Origin: a virus
IMG/VR virus record: IMGVR_UViG_3300046656_000719
Coordinates: 1 to 63,939 of that record
Reading direction: 5' to 3' (one strand)
DNA length: 63,939 nucleotides
Each line of letters opens with the position of its first letter. Within the stretch, counting starts at the first letter, position 1. The position numbers and the translations under genes were made by a program. Shown here piece by piece: positions 7,057 through 14,406 of the stretch. Under the pieces are notes generated by a model. That model saw only the letters and a list, made by a program, of their open reading frames with translations, ran no database searches and was not told the origin of the DNA.

Positions 7057-7347
7057 ATGGCGACCATACGCCGCAGGAAGAAGGACGAGCCCCTCGTTTA
7101 CGGGGGGCCGCGGAACGACCTTGCATGGAAGTTCCGCAACGGCACGCACTTCTTGGCACGCACCGATTCGCTGGGCTACATCGAATCGGTGGCGGGGGTG
7201 GTGTCGCCCCTTGTAGATGGCACCTACGTGGGGTGCTGCCCGAATCGTTTCGGGTCGTACTCCACGTTCCCCGAACTGGAGCAGGCCAAGCTCCACGTGA
7301 CCGCAATCGTTGCATTGGAGGGAGACAAGCATGACGAAATCAGTTGA
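7057..7347 (+). CDS. Hypothetical protein between MoxR and VWA genes
   Basis: 96 residues, AGAGGAG ribosome site, two bases after the MoxR stop. The N-terminus is strongly basic (IRRRKKDE), followed by a beta-rich middle with tandem Cys (GCCPNRFG, about 57-64). It overlaps the VWA gene by 17 bases. Its place inside the cassette suggests a cofactor or specificity factor. Confidence 0.7.
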   Translation: MATIRRRKKDEPLVYGGPRNDLAWKFRNGTHFLARTDSLGYIESVAGVVSPLVDGTYVGCCPNRFGSYSTFPELEQAKLHVTAIVALEGDKHDEIS

Positions 7348-8581
7348 GGAACGCATCGACATCATGGCGAGCAAGATGACGATTCGAAGCCCGTTCATCT
7401 CCGCGGTGTTCACCACGTTGAAGAAGGAGGTGGTCGACAACGACGACCTGACCGCGTGCACCAACGGGCTCGACTTCAAGTTCGGCCGCGCGTTCTGCGA
7501 GAAGCTGGACGAGGAGGAGTTGCTGGGCCTAGGGCTGCACGAGGCGGCCCACGTGGTGCTCGGCCACATCTGGCGGGGGGAAGGATACAACTCCGCCCTC
7601 TCCAACGTCGCACAGGACGCCGTGATCAACCGCATGCTGCTCGGCATGGGCTACAAGCTGCCTGCCAACGGTGTGCTGATCGACTGGGTCACTGCCGAGA
7701 TGGACTGGGAGGAGGTGTATCGGCGGCTCAAGAAGGAGCAGGACGAGCAACAAGGCAAGGGCCCGGGCAACAAGTCCGGGGGCCAGCAGGGGGGTCAGGG
7801 CCAAGGTCCGGGCAAGGGCAAACTGTCATCACCGCAGCCGGGCGGCGGCGCTAATTCTCGCGAAAATAAGGGCCACGACAAGTGGGGCGCGGGTGGCTTC
7901 AACGGCAAGGGGGATTGCACGCCCTGCCCGACGGACGCGAAGCGCACCGAGATCGAAGCAACGATCCTCACCGCAGCCAAGATGGCGCGGGCCTGCGGGG
8001 ATCAGTCGGCCATGATCGACCGCGTGCTCGGTGCCGTGGGGAAATCCACGGTATCGTGGGCGGATGAGTGCCGGGCCATGATGCTGTCCCAGTCCAAGGG
8101 GGACTACTCGTTCCACAAGGGCAACCGGCGCATGCTGGCGCAGGGTCTCTACCTGCCCTCGTTGTACTCGGAATCCATGGGCGGGCTTGCCGTGGGCTTC
8201 GATATGTCGGGCTCGGTCAGCGTCGAGGACGCGCGGCGCATCGGCGGCGAGTTGCAGGCGGTGGTCGAGGACTGCCAGCCGGACTGGGTCGAGATCGCGT
8301 TCTTCGACACCAAGGTGTGCTCGGTGCAGCGGTTCGAGAAGGGGGAACCCCTTGAACTGAAACCCCGGGGCGGCGGTGGTACCCGCTTCCAGCCGGTGTT
8401 CGAACATTTCGCCAAGGTGCAGGAAAACGAGCAGATTTGCGGGATGGTGTTCTTTACGGACATGGCCTCCTCGGATCTGCCCAAGCTGGAGGAGCCGACC
8501 TATCCCGTGCTGTGGGGCAACATCGCGGGCGACGAGACCCACGAGGTGCCCTTCGGCCGCGTGGTACGAGTAGCTGTTTAA
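7331..8581 (+). CDS. VWA-domain protein with metallopeptidase-like N-terminus
   Basis: 416 residues from the ATG at 7331 (GGGAG upstream). Residues 70-79 carry HEAAHVVLGH, a zinc-peptidase-like HExxH motif of the type found in DUF2201 proteins. A Gly/Gln/Lys-rich linker (about 140-175) leads to a VWA fold with MIDAS motif DMSGSVS at 291-297 and a TDMAS element near 375. Such proteins partner MoxR ATPases (compare RavA-ViaA and CobS-CobT). In the linker, residues 175-180 (NSRENK) are encoded by palindrome copy 8, placed where an insertion is easily tolerated. ACTAGGAG follows for the next gene. Confidence 0.88.
   Translation: MTKSVEERIDIMASKMTIRSPFISAVFTTLKKEVVDNDDLTACTNGLDFKFGRAFCEKLDEEELLGLGLHEAAHVVLGHIWRGEGYNSALSNVAQDAVINRMLLGMGYKLPANGVLIDWVTAEMDWEEVYRRLKKEQDEQQGKGPGNKSGGQQGGQGQGPGKGKLSSPQPGGGANSRENKGHDKWGAGGFNGKGDCTPCPTDAKRTEIEATILTAAKMARACGDQSAMIDRVLGAVGKSTVSWADECRAMMLSQSKGDYSFHKGNRRMLAQGLYLPSLYSESMGGLAVGFDMSGSVSVEDARRIGGELQAVVEDCQPDWVEIAFFDTKVCSVQRFEKGEPLELKPRGGGGTRFQPVFEHFAKVQENEQICGMVFFTDMASSDLPKLEEPTYPVLWGNIAGDETHEVPFGRVVRVAV
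7852..7869. promoter_or_regulatory. Early-arm palindrome, copy 8 (inside VWA gene)
   Basis: 16 of 18 bases match (A at position 2, C at 6). It lies in frame in the low-complexity linker of the VWA gene and encodes NSRENK. Confidence 0.75.
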
Positions 8582-8598
8582 CATACTAGGAGGCTGTC

Positions 8599-8748
8599 AT
8601 GGTGTTCAAAAACAAGCGTGGTTCTCTCTGGGCCTGCACGTTCTGGGGGCGCGTGAAGTACCCCGCCCTGCGCCGGGCGCGGTTTCAGCAGGTAGACAAT
8701 GAGAAGTCTGCGTGGTGCAGGCGTTGGACGCAGAGGAAGGCTGGATGA
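8599..8748 (+). CDS. Short basic protein
   Basis: 49 residues after ACTAGGAGG; rich in Arg/Lys/Trp (several W and R-R pairs) with two Cys. ATGA overlap (8745-8748) with the next gene supports translation. It may bind nucleic acid or a host protein; no family recognised. Confidence 0.6.
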   Translation: MVFKNKRGSLWACTFWGRVKYPALRRARFQQVDNEKSAWCRRWTQRKAG

Positions 8749-8969
8749 GGCGTAGCTCGCTCACCCGCGAGATGGCGGAGATGTGGACGGTGGTGTGCAT
8801 CTGCAACACCGGCAACATACTCCCCGTCAACACGCTGCTGCCCGGGCGCTTCGGGTTCGAGACACCGGAGGGGAAACCTCCGGTCGTCCTCCTGAACGGC
8901 GAGGTGGTGCGCGACCTCTTCGTCACGTATGACATTGACGATGCCAAGCGAGGACGTTACCTCGATTGA
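8745..8969 (+). CDS. Hypothetical small protein
   Basis: 74 residues, start chosen at the ATGA overlap with GAGGAAGG upstream. It is beta-rich, with CICNTG (about 23-28) and a hydrophobic C-terminal half. Unknown function. Confidence 0.65.
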   Translation: MRRSSLTREMAEMWTVVCICNTGNILPVNTLLPGRFGFETPEGKPPVVLLNGEVVRDLFVTYDIDDAKRGRYLD

Positions 8970-8989
8970 ACGTACTAGGAGAAAGCAAC

Positions 8990-9280
8990 ATGTCTGAAGT
9001 CTTGACCAAGGGCACGACCGACCCTATAACCGAGGCGAACGAGCGGCTCCGTCGCATCGAGACCCGCCTCATGCGGGGCTTCGAAGAGATAGGGGTAGAC
9101 CTCTACGACCAGAAGGACTGGTTGACGGTGGACGAGTCCTCGCACACCATCTACGTGGCGACGCTGGGCCGGTCTATTCAGGTGATCAACAACACCGCGA
9201 AGAAGCAGGGCGCGCAGCTGGGCAAGTTGTACGACATCGTGTGGAGAGGGAAGGCGATGGCGAACGTGGAGATTTATTGA
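8990..9280 (+). CDS. Hypothetical small protein
   Basis: 96 residues after ACTAGGAG. An N-terminal charged helix (about 15-35) precedes a beta/alpha segment. No recognised motifs. It is the last gene before palindrome copy 9. Confidence 0.7.
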   Translation: MSEVLTKGTTDPITEANERLRRIETRLMRGFEEIGVDLYDQKDWLTVDESSHTIYVATLGRSIQVINNTAKKQGAQLGKLYDIVWRGKAMANVEIY

Positions 9281-9286
9281 ACGATC

Positions 9287-9304
9287 TTATTTTCGCGAAA
9301 ATAA
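9287..9304. promoter_or_regulatory. Early-arm palindrome, copy 9
   Basis: Perfect 18-bp match in the 47-bp gap before the gene at 9328, followed by CTTTCGCTTACT and GGGAGC. The downstream words match those after copy 7 (CTTTCGCATACT), so the site and its flank behave as a unit. Confidence 0.92.
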
Positions 9305-9327
9305 CTTTCGCTTACTGGGAGCAAAGC

Positions 9328-10620
9328 ATGGCGAAGCGAACGCACTCACACTTGGAGCAGCGCATGGTCAACCTCGGCATGAACACCAAGCCGATGCGCA
9401 TGCTCGACAAGAAGACGGGCAAGGTGACCAACGTAGCCCCCGGCGAGGGGCAGCTGCACATGCCGATCAAGGCGCACGAGCGGCTTCACGATCTGCTGAA
9501 GCTGTCGAAGGAGGAGATCGAGACGCGCACCGAGTCGCTGCCGCTTCAGGTGACACTGAAGCGGCAGCCCCTCATGGCGGACAAGTTGCTGGCGCGCCAG
9601 CCTGCCGACTTCCCGGCCAAGCGCCGCGAGCAGGAGCGTATCCGCAACTACCTGCTGGAAGCGAAGCGGTTCGTGATGGACTACGACGGTGTGTGCTACG
9701 CCGCGGAGATCATCCGCAAGAACCCGGGCATGATCGCGAAGAACGTGGAGTTCGCCACGCCGCCGTTCCCGAGCATGTACATCGAGTTCTCCTTCTTGAC
9801 CTTCTACAAGGAGTTGACCGGGCGCGACCCGGATGAGTATGCCGATGCCACCATGGGCTACCTGATCCACGGCCCGCATGTCTTCGTCATCACCAATGGC
9901 CGGGGCGAGACCGACCCGGTCATCATGCCGTGGTACTACCACCTGAACAAGGTGTGGACGCTGCAGGAGGAGATCAATGCGTCCGAGTTGATGGGCACCT
10001 CGCGCGGGGGGCTCGATGCCTTCTTCTGGGGGGAGTCCTTCGACAAGCTCTCCGAGGACGAGCAGCGCACATTCAGGGCGCACCACTCGATGTGGATGCT
10101 GCCGGTGGCCGATGGAGGGGAGGAAGAAAGCGCGCTCGCGGTGCTGAGAAAGCTGTGGTCGAACGTCTACGATACTTCGGCCGGTGATCTGAGGAACATC
10201 ACGGCGTTGTTGTTACTACTCAATCGCAGCGGCAACGTGCGCTACGACGTTCCCATGGGCCCGCATCGGGCGATGATCCACAACAAACCCCGTGCCTTCC
10301 TCTCGCACTCGGTGGTGAAGTTCAAGCTGAACCCGGTGAAGCGCGTGCTGAAGGGCAGCGGCACCGGGCTCGGCGCGTGGCGAAGGGAGCATGACGTACG
10401 CGGCCACTACTGCCGGGATAAGTACGCACGTGCTGCGGAGGAACCCAAGCAGTGCTGCGCGAAGGATAAGTTCGACGAGCCCACGCACGATTGGAGGGAG
10501 TACGGGATCAACGAGTGGGCGTGCGTGAAGTGTAAAGGTCGAAAGTGGTGGCGCAAGGCGTGCAAGCGGGGAAGCAGGGACAAAGGGAAAGTTCTCAAAA
10601 CTTACGAGGTGACTGAATGA
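9328..10620 (+). CDS. Conserved phage protein with Cys-rich C-terminus
   Basis: 430 residues from the ATG at 9328. The first 120 residues are basic and helical, and a mixed fold follows (about 120-300). The C-terminal 80 residues carry HDVRGHYCRDKY, a CC pair, CVKCKG and a closing KTYEV. This pattern recalls a conserved phage/plasmid protein in which a 'H-x-V-R-G-H' segment and a terminal 'Y-x-V' frame a zinc-finger-like tail; the function of that family is not known to me. The gene is ATGA-coupled to the next. Confidence 0.75.
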   Translation: MAKRTHSHLEQRMVNLGMNTKPMRMLDKKTGKVTNVAPGEGQLHMPIKAHERLHDLLKLSKEEIETRTESLPLQVTLKRQPLMADKLLARQPADFPAKRREQERIRNYLLEAKRFVMDYDGVCYAAEIIRKNPGMIAKNVEFATPPFPSMYIEFSFLTFYKELTGRDPDEYADATMGYLIHGPHVFVITNGRGETDPVIMPWYYHLNKVWTLQEEINASELMGTSRGGLDAFFWGESFDKLSEDEQRTFRAHHSMWMLPVADGGEEESALAVLRKLWSNVYDTSAGDLRNITALLLLLNRSGNVRYDVPMGPHRAMIHNKPRAFLSHSVVKFKLNPVKRVLKGSGTGLGAWRREHDVRGHYCRDKYARAAEEPKQCCAKDKFDEPTHDWREYGINEWACVKCKGRKWWRKACKRGSRDKGKVLKTYEVTE

Positions 10621-10907
10621 GCGAAGAGGATACAACGAAGGGTCGCAAGTGGACGCCCAAGCAACGGGCGAAGTTCAAAGCAACCATGAAAGGGAAGGCC
10701 AATGGCCAACACCGACACAAAACCGCAACCGCGATTGGTCGTGAACAACGGGGCAACGAAGCCGGGGACATCCCGGCGGCAACGCTCGCTTACGCCATGG
10801 GGCGGATTGAAGCATGGGTCGAAGGCTATGCAGGAAGCGAGCACGTATCTGCGCGAACTCTTGCCTTCCGGCTGGGACAGCTACTTCAGCGTAAGGCGCG
10901 CGGGTAG
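10617..10907 (+). CDS. Hypothetical protein overlapping the next gene
   Basis: 96 residues, start at the ATGA overlap with GAGGTG upstream. The N-terminus (WTPKQRAKFKATMKGK) and the C-terminus (AYAMGRIEAWVEGYA...LGQLLQRK) both look like segments of conserved small phage proteins. Its last 206 bases are also coding in another frame for the gene at 10702-11028, yet the protein-like C-terminus lies inside that overlap. Confidence 0.6.
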   Translation: MSEEDTTKGRKWTPKQRAKFKATMKGKANGQHRHKTATAIGREQRGNEAGDIPAATLAYAMGRIEAWVEGYAGSEHVSARTLAFRLGQLLQRKARG

Positions 10908-11028
10908 CTACTACGGGCTCTACATCCAGTGCCCGGTGTGCTCCGAGATTCCTCCGCCGGAGGTTCAAGGCGCACGCCGCTGGCGCTGGCTGGCAGTGCA
11001 TATCACGAGGCATGAAAAGGACGACTGA
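10702..11028 (+). CDS. Hypothetical CxxC protein in overlapping frame
   Basis: 108 residues with a good ribosome site (AAGGGAAGG). The N-terminus is low complexity; from about residue 45 it reads like a folded domain (YLRELLPSGWDSYFSVRRAG, then YIQCPVCSEIPP), with one CPVC pair. It shares 206 bases with the preceding gene in a different frame. Both frames have starts, ribosome sites and protein-like sequence. Confidence 0.6.
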   Translation: MANTDTKPQPRLVVNNGATKPGTSRRQRSLTPWGGLKHGSKAMQEASTYLRELLPSGWDSYFSVRRAGSYYGLYIQCPVCSEIPPPEVQGARRWRWLAVHITRHEKDD

Positions 11029-11029
11029 C

Positions 11030-11434
11030 ATGGAGACATCGTTCGAAGATTTGCGTGGGCTGGTGCTGACCAACATCGAAGGTGCCTGCGAGCAGAGTGG
11101 CGAGGTGGTGCTGCGCGCGGACTTGGACCGGCGAGCGTTCCGCCTCTACCACCGGCAGGACTGCTGCGAGGGGGTCTACCTCACGGAGATCATCGGTGAC
11201 CCGGCCGACCTGCTGTTCACGCCGATCCTCGTGGCGGAGGAACTGGTGAACCCGCCTGACATGCCGGGGCGGGAGTATGCCGAGTCGTTCACGTGGACCT
11301 TCTACGAGCTACGCACCAAGAAGGGCACGGTGGTGCTGCGCTGGTACGGCAGCAGCAACGGCTACTACGGCGAGCGCGTGGACTTCGAAGAGGTTCCTCA
11401 CGAGTACAAGCTGGGAGACGACTACCGTGCTTGA
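11030..11434 (+). CDS. DUF7448-like phage protein
   Basis: 134 residues; the ATG at 11030 is preferred over 11012, which lies inside the previous gene. The sequence matches from memory a common small phage family: FRLYHRQDCCEGVYLTEIIG (about 38-57), then TWTFYELRTKKGTVVLRWYG and SNGYYGERVDFEEV. The family is widespread in early regions of phages infecting many hosts and its function is unknown; conserved aromatic and Cys residues suggest a ligand-binding beta fold. Confidence 0.75.
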   Translation: METSFEDLRGLVLTNIEGACEQSGEVVLRADLDRRAFRLYHRQDCCEGVYLTEIIGDPADLLFTPILVAEELVNPPDMPGREYAESFTWTFYELRTKKGTVVLRWYGSSNGYYGERVDFEEVPHEYKLGDDYRA

Positions 11435-11639
11435 CGACGAGGTGATGGCGCGCGGCAAGGCGCTGGCGGCAGGCTGCTGGTTCATGGGCGAGCCGCTGGA
11501 GTCGCTGACGCGCGAGGAGTTGATCGTGGTCGCGGCACTGGGCTGGGACGCCGAGCGGCGTGCCCGTGCCGAGGCTGCGAGCACGCGGGAGTTTCTGTTC
11601 GACACGCTGGGGGCACTGAAGCGCCCGGCGAAATCATAG
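11427..11639 (+). CDS. Hypothetical small helical protein
   Basis: 70 residues from GTG at 11427 (GGGAG nine bases upstream), overlapping the preceding stop; an ATG at 11445 is the alternative. Mostly helical with an A/E/R-rich middle. Unknown function. Confidence 0.6.
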   Translation: MLDDEVMARGKALAAGCWFMGEPLESLTREELIVVAALGWDAERRARAEAASTREFLFDTLGALKRPAKS

Positions 11640-11648
11640 GAGGCAACG

Positions 11649-11972
11649 ATGGACAAGACCGAGCAACTGTCATCATGGCTCAAGCCTACGCTGGACGGCG
11701 TGGCGCAGAACCGGCTCTACCCGGATACGTTCCACATCCCGAGCGAGGAAGCGAAGGAAAGCGTGCGCCCGGGGGACTTCGTGAAGGGCGCGTTCGGGGG
11801 CGACGAGGCCCAGCGCACCGAGCGCATGTGGGTGAAGGTGACCGAGGTGCATGAAGGGCTCATTCGCGGCACCTTGGACAACGACCCGCTGTTTCTGCCG
11901 GTGAAGCCGGGGGCGCTGGTGGAGATGGAGTTCCGCCACATCCTCGCCATCATGAAGCGGGGGGCGATGTGA
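11649..11972 (+). CDS. DUF2314-like small protein
   Basis: 107 residues, TAGGAGG ribosome site. The core 'VRPGDFVKGAF...ERMWVKVTEV...LIRGTLDNDPLFL...VKPGALVEMEF' has the order of segments seen in DUF2314-type proteins (G-D-F-V-K, E-R-M-W-V, G-x-L-D-N-x-P). This is from memory of the family. Function unknown. Its stop overlaps the GTG of the next gene. Confidence 0.65.
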   Translation: MDKTEQLSSWLKPTLDGVAQNRLYPDTFHIPSEEAKESVRPGDFVKGAFGGDEAQRTERMWVKVTEVHEGLIRGTLDNDPLFLPVKPGALVEMEFRHILAIMKRGAM

Positions 11973-12253
11973 GCGGCCCCTACGAAGTGGTACTGACCGA
12001 CGAGGATCTGCGCATCCAGCGCGAGGGCGCAGTCACCATCCACATGAGCGAGTTGGACCTTGCCCTGCTGAGAGAAGCGGCAGGCGAGTTCCTCTCCGCA
12101 CGTGGGTGGTGCGAGGAGGGCGTGCCTGCCTACGTGGCGCGGCGCTACGCCGAGGCGAGCCGGGAAGAGCAGGAGGCCCACACCAAGCGCGTCACCGAGC
12201 GCGTGGTGCGCATGCTGCACCTCATGGAGCACGTGCTGAAGGAGCCCGCGTGA
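11969..12253 (+). CDS. Hypothetical small protein
   Basis: 94 residues from GTG at 11969, sharing bases with the preceding stop (GTGA). An N-terminal beta segment is followed by long helices with many Glu/Arg. Coupled to the zinc-ribbon gene that follows. Confidence 0.65.
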   Translation: MSGPYEVVLTDEDLRIQREGAVTIHMSELDLALLREAAGEFLSARGWCEEGVPAYVARRYAEASREEQEAHTKRVTERVVRMLHLMEHVLKEPA

Positions 12254-12381
12254 CCATAGCCCTGTGCCCCCGGTGCGGCCGAGTGATCGCGCTGCGCTTC
12301 CCGATCCACGATTGCAAGCCAACCAAGAACTTCCTGCGCCGTAAGCGGGCGCAGGCCAAACTCACTAGGAGAAAGAAATGA
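12250..12381 (+). CDS. Tiny CPRC zinc-ribbon-like protein
   Basis: 43 residues from GTG at 12250 with GGAG upstream, GTGA/ATGA-coupled on both sides. It has CPRC at 6-9, a later H-D-C and a strongly basic tail (FLRRKRAQAKLTRRKK). This suggests a nucleic-acid- or protein-binding zinc ribbon. Confidence 0.6.
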   Translation: MTIALCPRCGRVIALRFPIHDCKPTKNFLRRKRAQAKLTRRKK

Positions 12382-12674
12382 ACCGCGAATACCAGATGAC
12401 GATTGACTTCCAGATGGGCGACTACGACGCCGAGCAGGCGCGGGACACCATGGTCGACATGGTACGCCGCATCATGGAGAGCTTTGCCGACGGGCCGGTG
12501 AGCGTGCGCTTCGAAACCGGGGCCGAGGTGCAGCCGACGCCCAGCTTGGCGAAGCGCGACGTCGCGGTCCTCGCCACGGCCCTGCGGGAATTGATGCAAG
12601 CAGCGCCGGGGCACACCGCGGCATGGCGAAACGCGGTCGCCGCGCTGCGGATCGCGGGGGTGACCCCGTCGTGA
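12378..12674 (+). CDS. Hypothetical small protein
   Basis: 98 residues after CACTAGGAG; ATGA overlap with the preceding gene. Acidic N-terminus, then a beta strand (PVSVRFETGAEV) and a C-terminal helix. Unknown. Confidence 0.65.
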   Translation: MNREYQMTIDFQMGDYDAEQARDTMVDMVRRIMESFADGPVSVRFETGAEVQPTPSLAKRDVAVLATALRELMQAAPGHTAAWRNAVAALRIAGVTPS

Positions 12675-12901
12675 CCACCAAATCAACCAAGCCCGTGCGC
12701 CGGGAGACGTCCGCCTTGGTACGGGATCGAGGGCTGCGGCCCCTGATCGTTACGGTGCACCACGGGCTGCTCCTGCTGCGTGCGAAGGGACTGCGCCGCG
12801 AGGAGTCGCTCGATCTCGCCGGGTGCTACGCCATCGCCATCCTGCAACGGGTGGCGCGGGAGAAGGAAGAACGCAAGCGGAAGAAAAAGGAGCGGCGATG
12901 A
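12671..12901 (+). CDS. Hypothetical basic small protein
   Basis: 76 residues from GTG at 12671 (GTGA overlap). A central hydrophobic helix (about 25-55) precedes a lysine/arginine-rich end (KEERKRKKKERR). Probably nucleic-acid binding or membrane-peripheral; unknown family. Confidence 0.6.
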   Translation: MTTKSTKPVRRETSALVRDRGLRPLIVTVHHGLLLLRAKGLRREESLDLAGCYAIAILQRVAREKEERKRKKKERR

Positions 12902-13050
12902 AGCGCGTAGTGGTGGACAGCTGGAATCCGTTCGACATGCGTCCTCGCACGCGCGCCCTGCAGGCTCTGTATATCGGGCTGCTGTGGGCTGCGCTGCTGG
13001 GGCTTCTGATGTTTCTGCTTGTCGGGACGATTCTAGGGGGGCGGGTATGA
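12898..13050 (+). CDS. Single-pass membrane protein
   Basis: 50 residues, ATGA-coupled. Residues about 26-46 (a Leu/Ala/Gly-rich run with LLMFLLVG) form one clear transmembrane helix behind a short basic cytoplasmic head. It could be a lysis-associated or superinfection-exclusion peptide; nothing more specific is visible. Confidence 0.6.
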   Translation: MKRVVVDSWNPFDMRPRTRALQALYIGLLWAALLGLLMFLLVGTILGGRV

Positions 13051-13271
13051 GAAACCTTGCGTACTGGCTGCGCAACCCGCTCGATGCCGACAGCCTGAAG
13101 GTGCTGCGCCGCATTGAGTGGGGCACCTTCCGCGGGCGCACGCCGAACGAGAAGTTCAACGCGGCGTATCTCATCGCGCGCGGCTGCGTGAAGTGGCCGC
13201 GCCAGCGGGCGCTGGTGGTGACCGACAAGGGCAAGGACGCCCTTGAATTTTTCAAAGGGGTGGGGCGATGA
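13047..13271 (+). CDS. Hypothetical small protein
   Basis: 74 residues, ATGA-coupled with GGGGGG upstream. Composition and the 'FNAAYLIARGCVKW...ALVVTDKGKDALEFF' segment resemble a small winged-helix-like fold, which is only a suggestion. Unknown function. Confidence 0.6.
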   Translation: MRNLAYWLRNPLDADSLKVLRRIEWGTFRGRTPNEKFNAAYLIARGCVKWPRQRALVVTDKGKDALEFFKGVGR

Positions 13272-13780
13272 CGTTGAAGGTGCAACGAAGGCAGTGCTCC
13301 ACCTGCATCTTCCGACCGGACTCGCCGTTGAATTTAGCGGCGCTGCTGCGGGCGGTGGCGGACCCGCACATGGCGGGGTTTTTTCGGGGTTCCCGTATCT
13401 GCCACCACAGCAACGAGGCGGTGTGTGCCGGGTTTTGGGCGAGGTACAAGGACAAGTTCACCGTCGGGCAGGTCGCCCAGCGGTTAGACTTGGTTGAAGT
13501 GGTAGACCACGATACGCTGGAGGGACTGGGCAATGAGGCTGACATGGCTGCTCCTGTTGATGTGGGCGTGCGCGCAGCAGCCCCCGCCTCCGGTCAAGAC
13601 GGAGCCGTTCGTGGTGAACCCGGAACTGCTGAAGGGAAAGCGATGAGAGCAGCCGACAAGAAACTGGGTCGTCGTAAAGCGGGCACCTACGGGCGCACGC
13701 ATGGACCGTCCCGCGGCAACTCCAAGCGCGCGGCGAACAAGGCGGTGCGCAAGGCGGCTAGGTTATTTTCGCGAAAATAA
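13268..13780 (+). CDS. Cys/His zinc-binding protein with read-through tail
   Basis: 170 residues as an uninterrupted frame. The first about 90 residues look like a known type of phage zinc-binding protein: CSTCIFRP at 10-17, ICHHS near 44-48, and CAGFW near 53-57. Residues about 91-125 overlap a lipoprotein-like frame (13533-13646) and look unlike a folded protein. Residues 126-170 equal the separate small basic gene starting at 13643. The frame ends with LFSRK followed by a stop, read entirely from palindrome copy 10. The long form may be real, or the original stop of the first domain may have been lost. Confidence 0.6.
   Translation: MTLKVQRRQCSTCIFRPDSPLNLAALLRAVADPHMAGFFRGSRICHHSNEAVCAGFWARYKDKFTVGQVAQRLDLVEVVDHDTLEGLGNEADMAAPVDVGVRAAAPASGQDGAVRGEPGTAEGKAMRAADKKLGRRKAGTYGRTHGPSRGNSKRAANKAVRKAARLFSRK
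13533..13646 (+). CDS. Possible small lipoprotein, nested frame
   Basis: 37 residues, GAGGGA upstream, stop overlapping the next ATG (ATGA at 13643). A short hydrophobic signal (LTWLLLLMWAC) ends at a lipobox-like Cys (residue 13), followed by QQPPPPVK. A tiny Pro-rich lipoprotein of this type resembles Rz1-class outer-membrane spanins, but the lipobox is imperfect (Trp at -2) and no i-spanin neighbour is seen. Confidence 0.4.
   Translation: MRLTWLLLLMWACAQQPPPPVKTEPFVVNPELLKGKR
13643..13780 (+). CDS. Small basic protein (internal start)
   Basis: 45 residues from the ATG at 13643, with a strong GAAGGGA ribosome site five bases upstream and ATGA coupling to the nested lipoprotein frame. Rich in Lys/Arg (NSKRAANKAVRKAARLFSRK at the end). 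It is in frame with 13268-13780, so it would also exist as that protein's tail. Its last six codons are palindrome copy 10. Confidence 0.5.
   Translation: MRAADKKLGRRKAGTYGRTHGPSRGNSKRAANKAVRKAARLFSRK
13763..13780. promoter_or_regulatory. Early-arm palindrome, copy 10
   Basis: Perfect 18-bp match. It supplies the last five codons and the stop of the preceding frame, and lies 15 bases before the small Arg-rich gene at 13796. Confidence 0.92.
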
Positions 13781-13795
13781 GCCAAGGAGAGTGTT

Positions 13796-13936
13796 ATGAG
13801 AATCTACGTGCAGAGAAGGGGTCGAGGCAAGACCGGGACCGCCGGGATGTACACGCTGACGGCGCGGCAGGGGCGCATGGCGCGACGGGCGCGGCGCATG
13901 CTGCGCAAGGTGAAGCACCGGCTGCTGCCGCTATGA
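13796..13936 (+). CDS. Arg-rich small protein
   Basis: 46 residues, AAGGAGA ribosome site, ATGA-coupled to the next gene. About a third of residues are Arg/Lys (for example GRMARRARRMLRKVKHR). This is probably a DNA- or RNA-binding peptide. It directly follows palindrome copy 10. Confidence 0.65.
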   Translation: MRIYVQRRGRGKTGTAGMYTLTARQGRMARRARRMLRKVKHRLLPL

Positions 13937-14406
13937 GCCTGCCCTACGAGAACGCCACCAGCGGCGACCGCGCGATCTCCGACATGGAGAAGACGCTACG
14001 GGTTTTCGGCTGCACCAAGTTTGGAAACATGATGGACTACGAGAACGGCATGCTGCTGGTGCACTTCGAATACCGGGGGCGCGCGGTGCAGGTGAAGGCG
14101 AGCATCGGGGGCTACGCGGCGGCGTGGCTGAAGCACCATCCCTACAGCAACCGCGTGCGCACCAGCAAGATCGAGCACGAGAGGAAGGCCAAGGCCGTCG
14201 CGGGCGTGGCGATTTACTCCATGCTGCGCGACTGGATCAAGGGGCAGGTGACTGCCGTGGAGACGGGCATCCTGTCCTTCGAAGGGGCGTTCCTCGGCCA
14301 GATCCTGTTGCCCACGGGCAAGACGGTGTTCGAAACCGTGCAGGCCCAGAACCTGCTCCCCGCGCCGCCCGAGGAGCGCGTGGTGCAGATCGAGAGGAAG
14401 TCATGA
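13933..14406 (+). CDS. Conserved phage protein
   Basis: 157 residues. The run of segments 'RVFGCTKFGNMMDYE', 'VHFEYRGRAVQVKAS', 'GYAAAWLKHHPYSNRVR' and 'DWIKGQVTAVETG' matches my memory of a conserved phage early protein with unknown function. The aromatic/basic composition suggests nucleic-acid contact. ATGA-coupled on both sides. Confidence 0.7.
   Translation: MSLPYENATSGDRAISDMEKTLRVFGCTKFGNMMDYENGMLLVHFEYRGRAVQVKASIGGYAAAWLKHHPYSNRVRTSKIEHERKAKAVAGVAIYSMLRDWIKGQVTAVETGILSFEGAFLGQILLPTGKTVFETVQAQNLLPAPPEERVVQIERKS

Noticed and set aside
13485-13512. Partial AAGTGG-TAGA-CCACGA as third operator
   Set aside because: Only one intact arm, and no convincing -10 next to it; kept only as a note.
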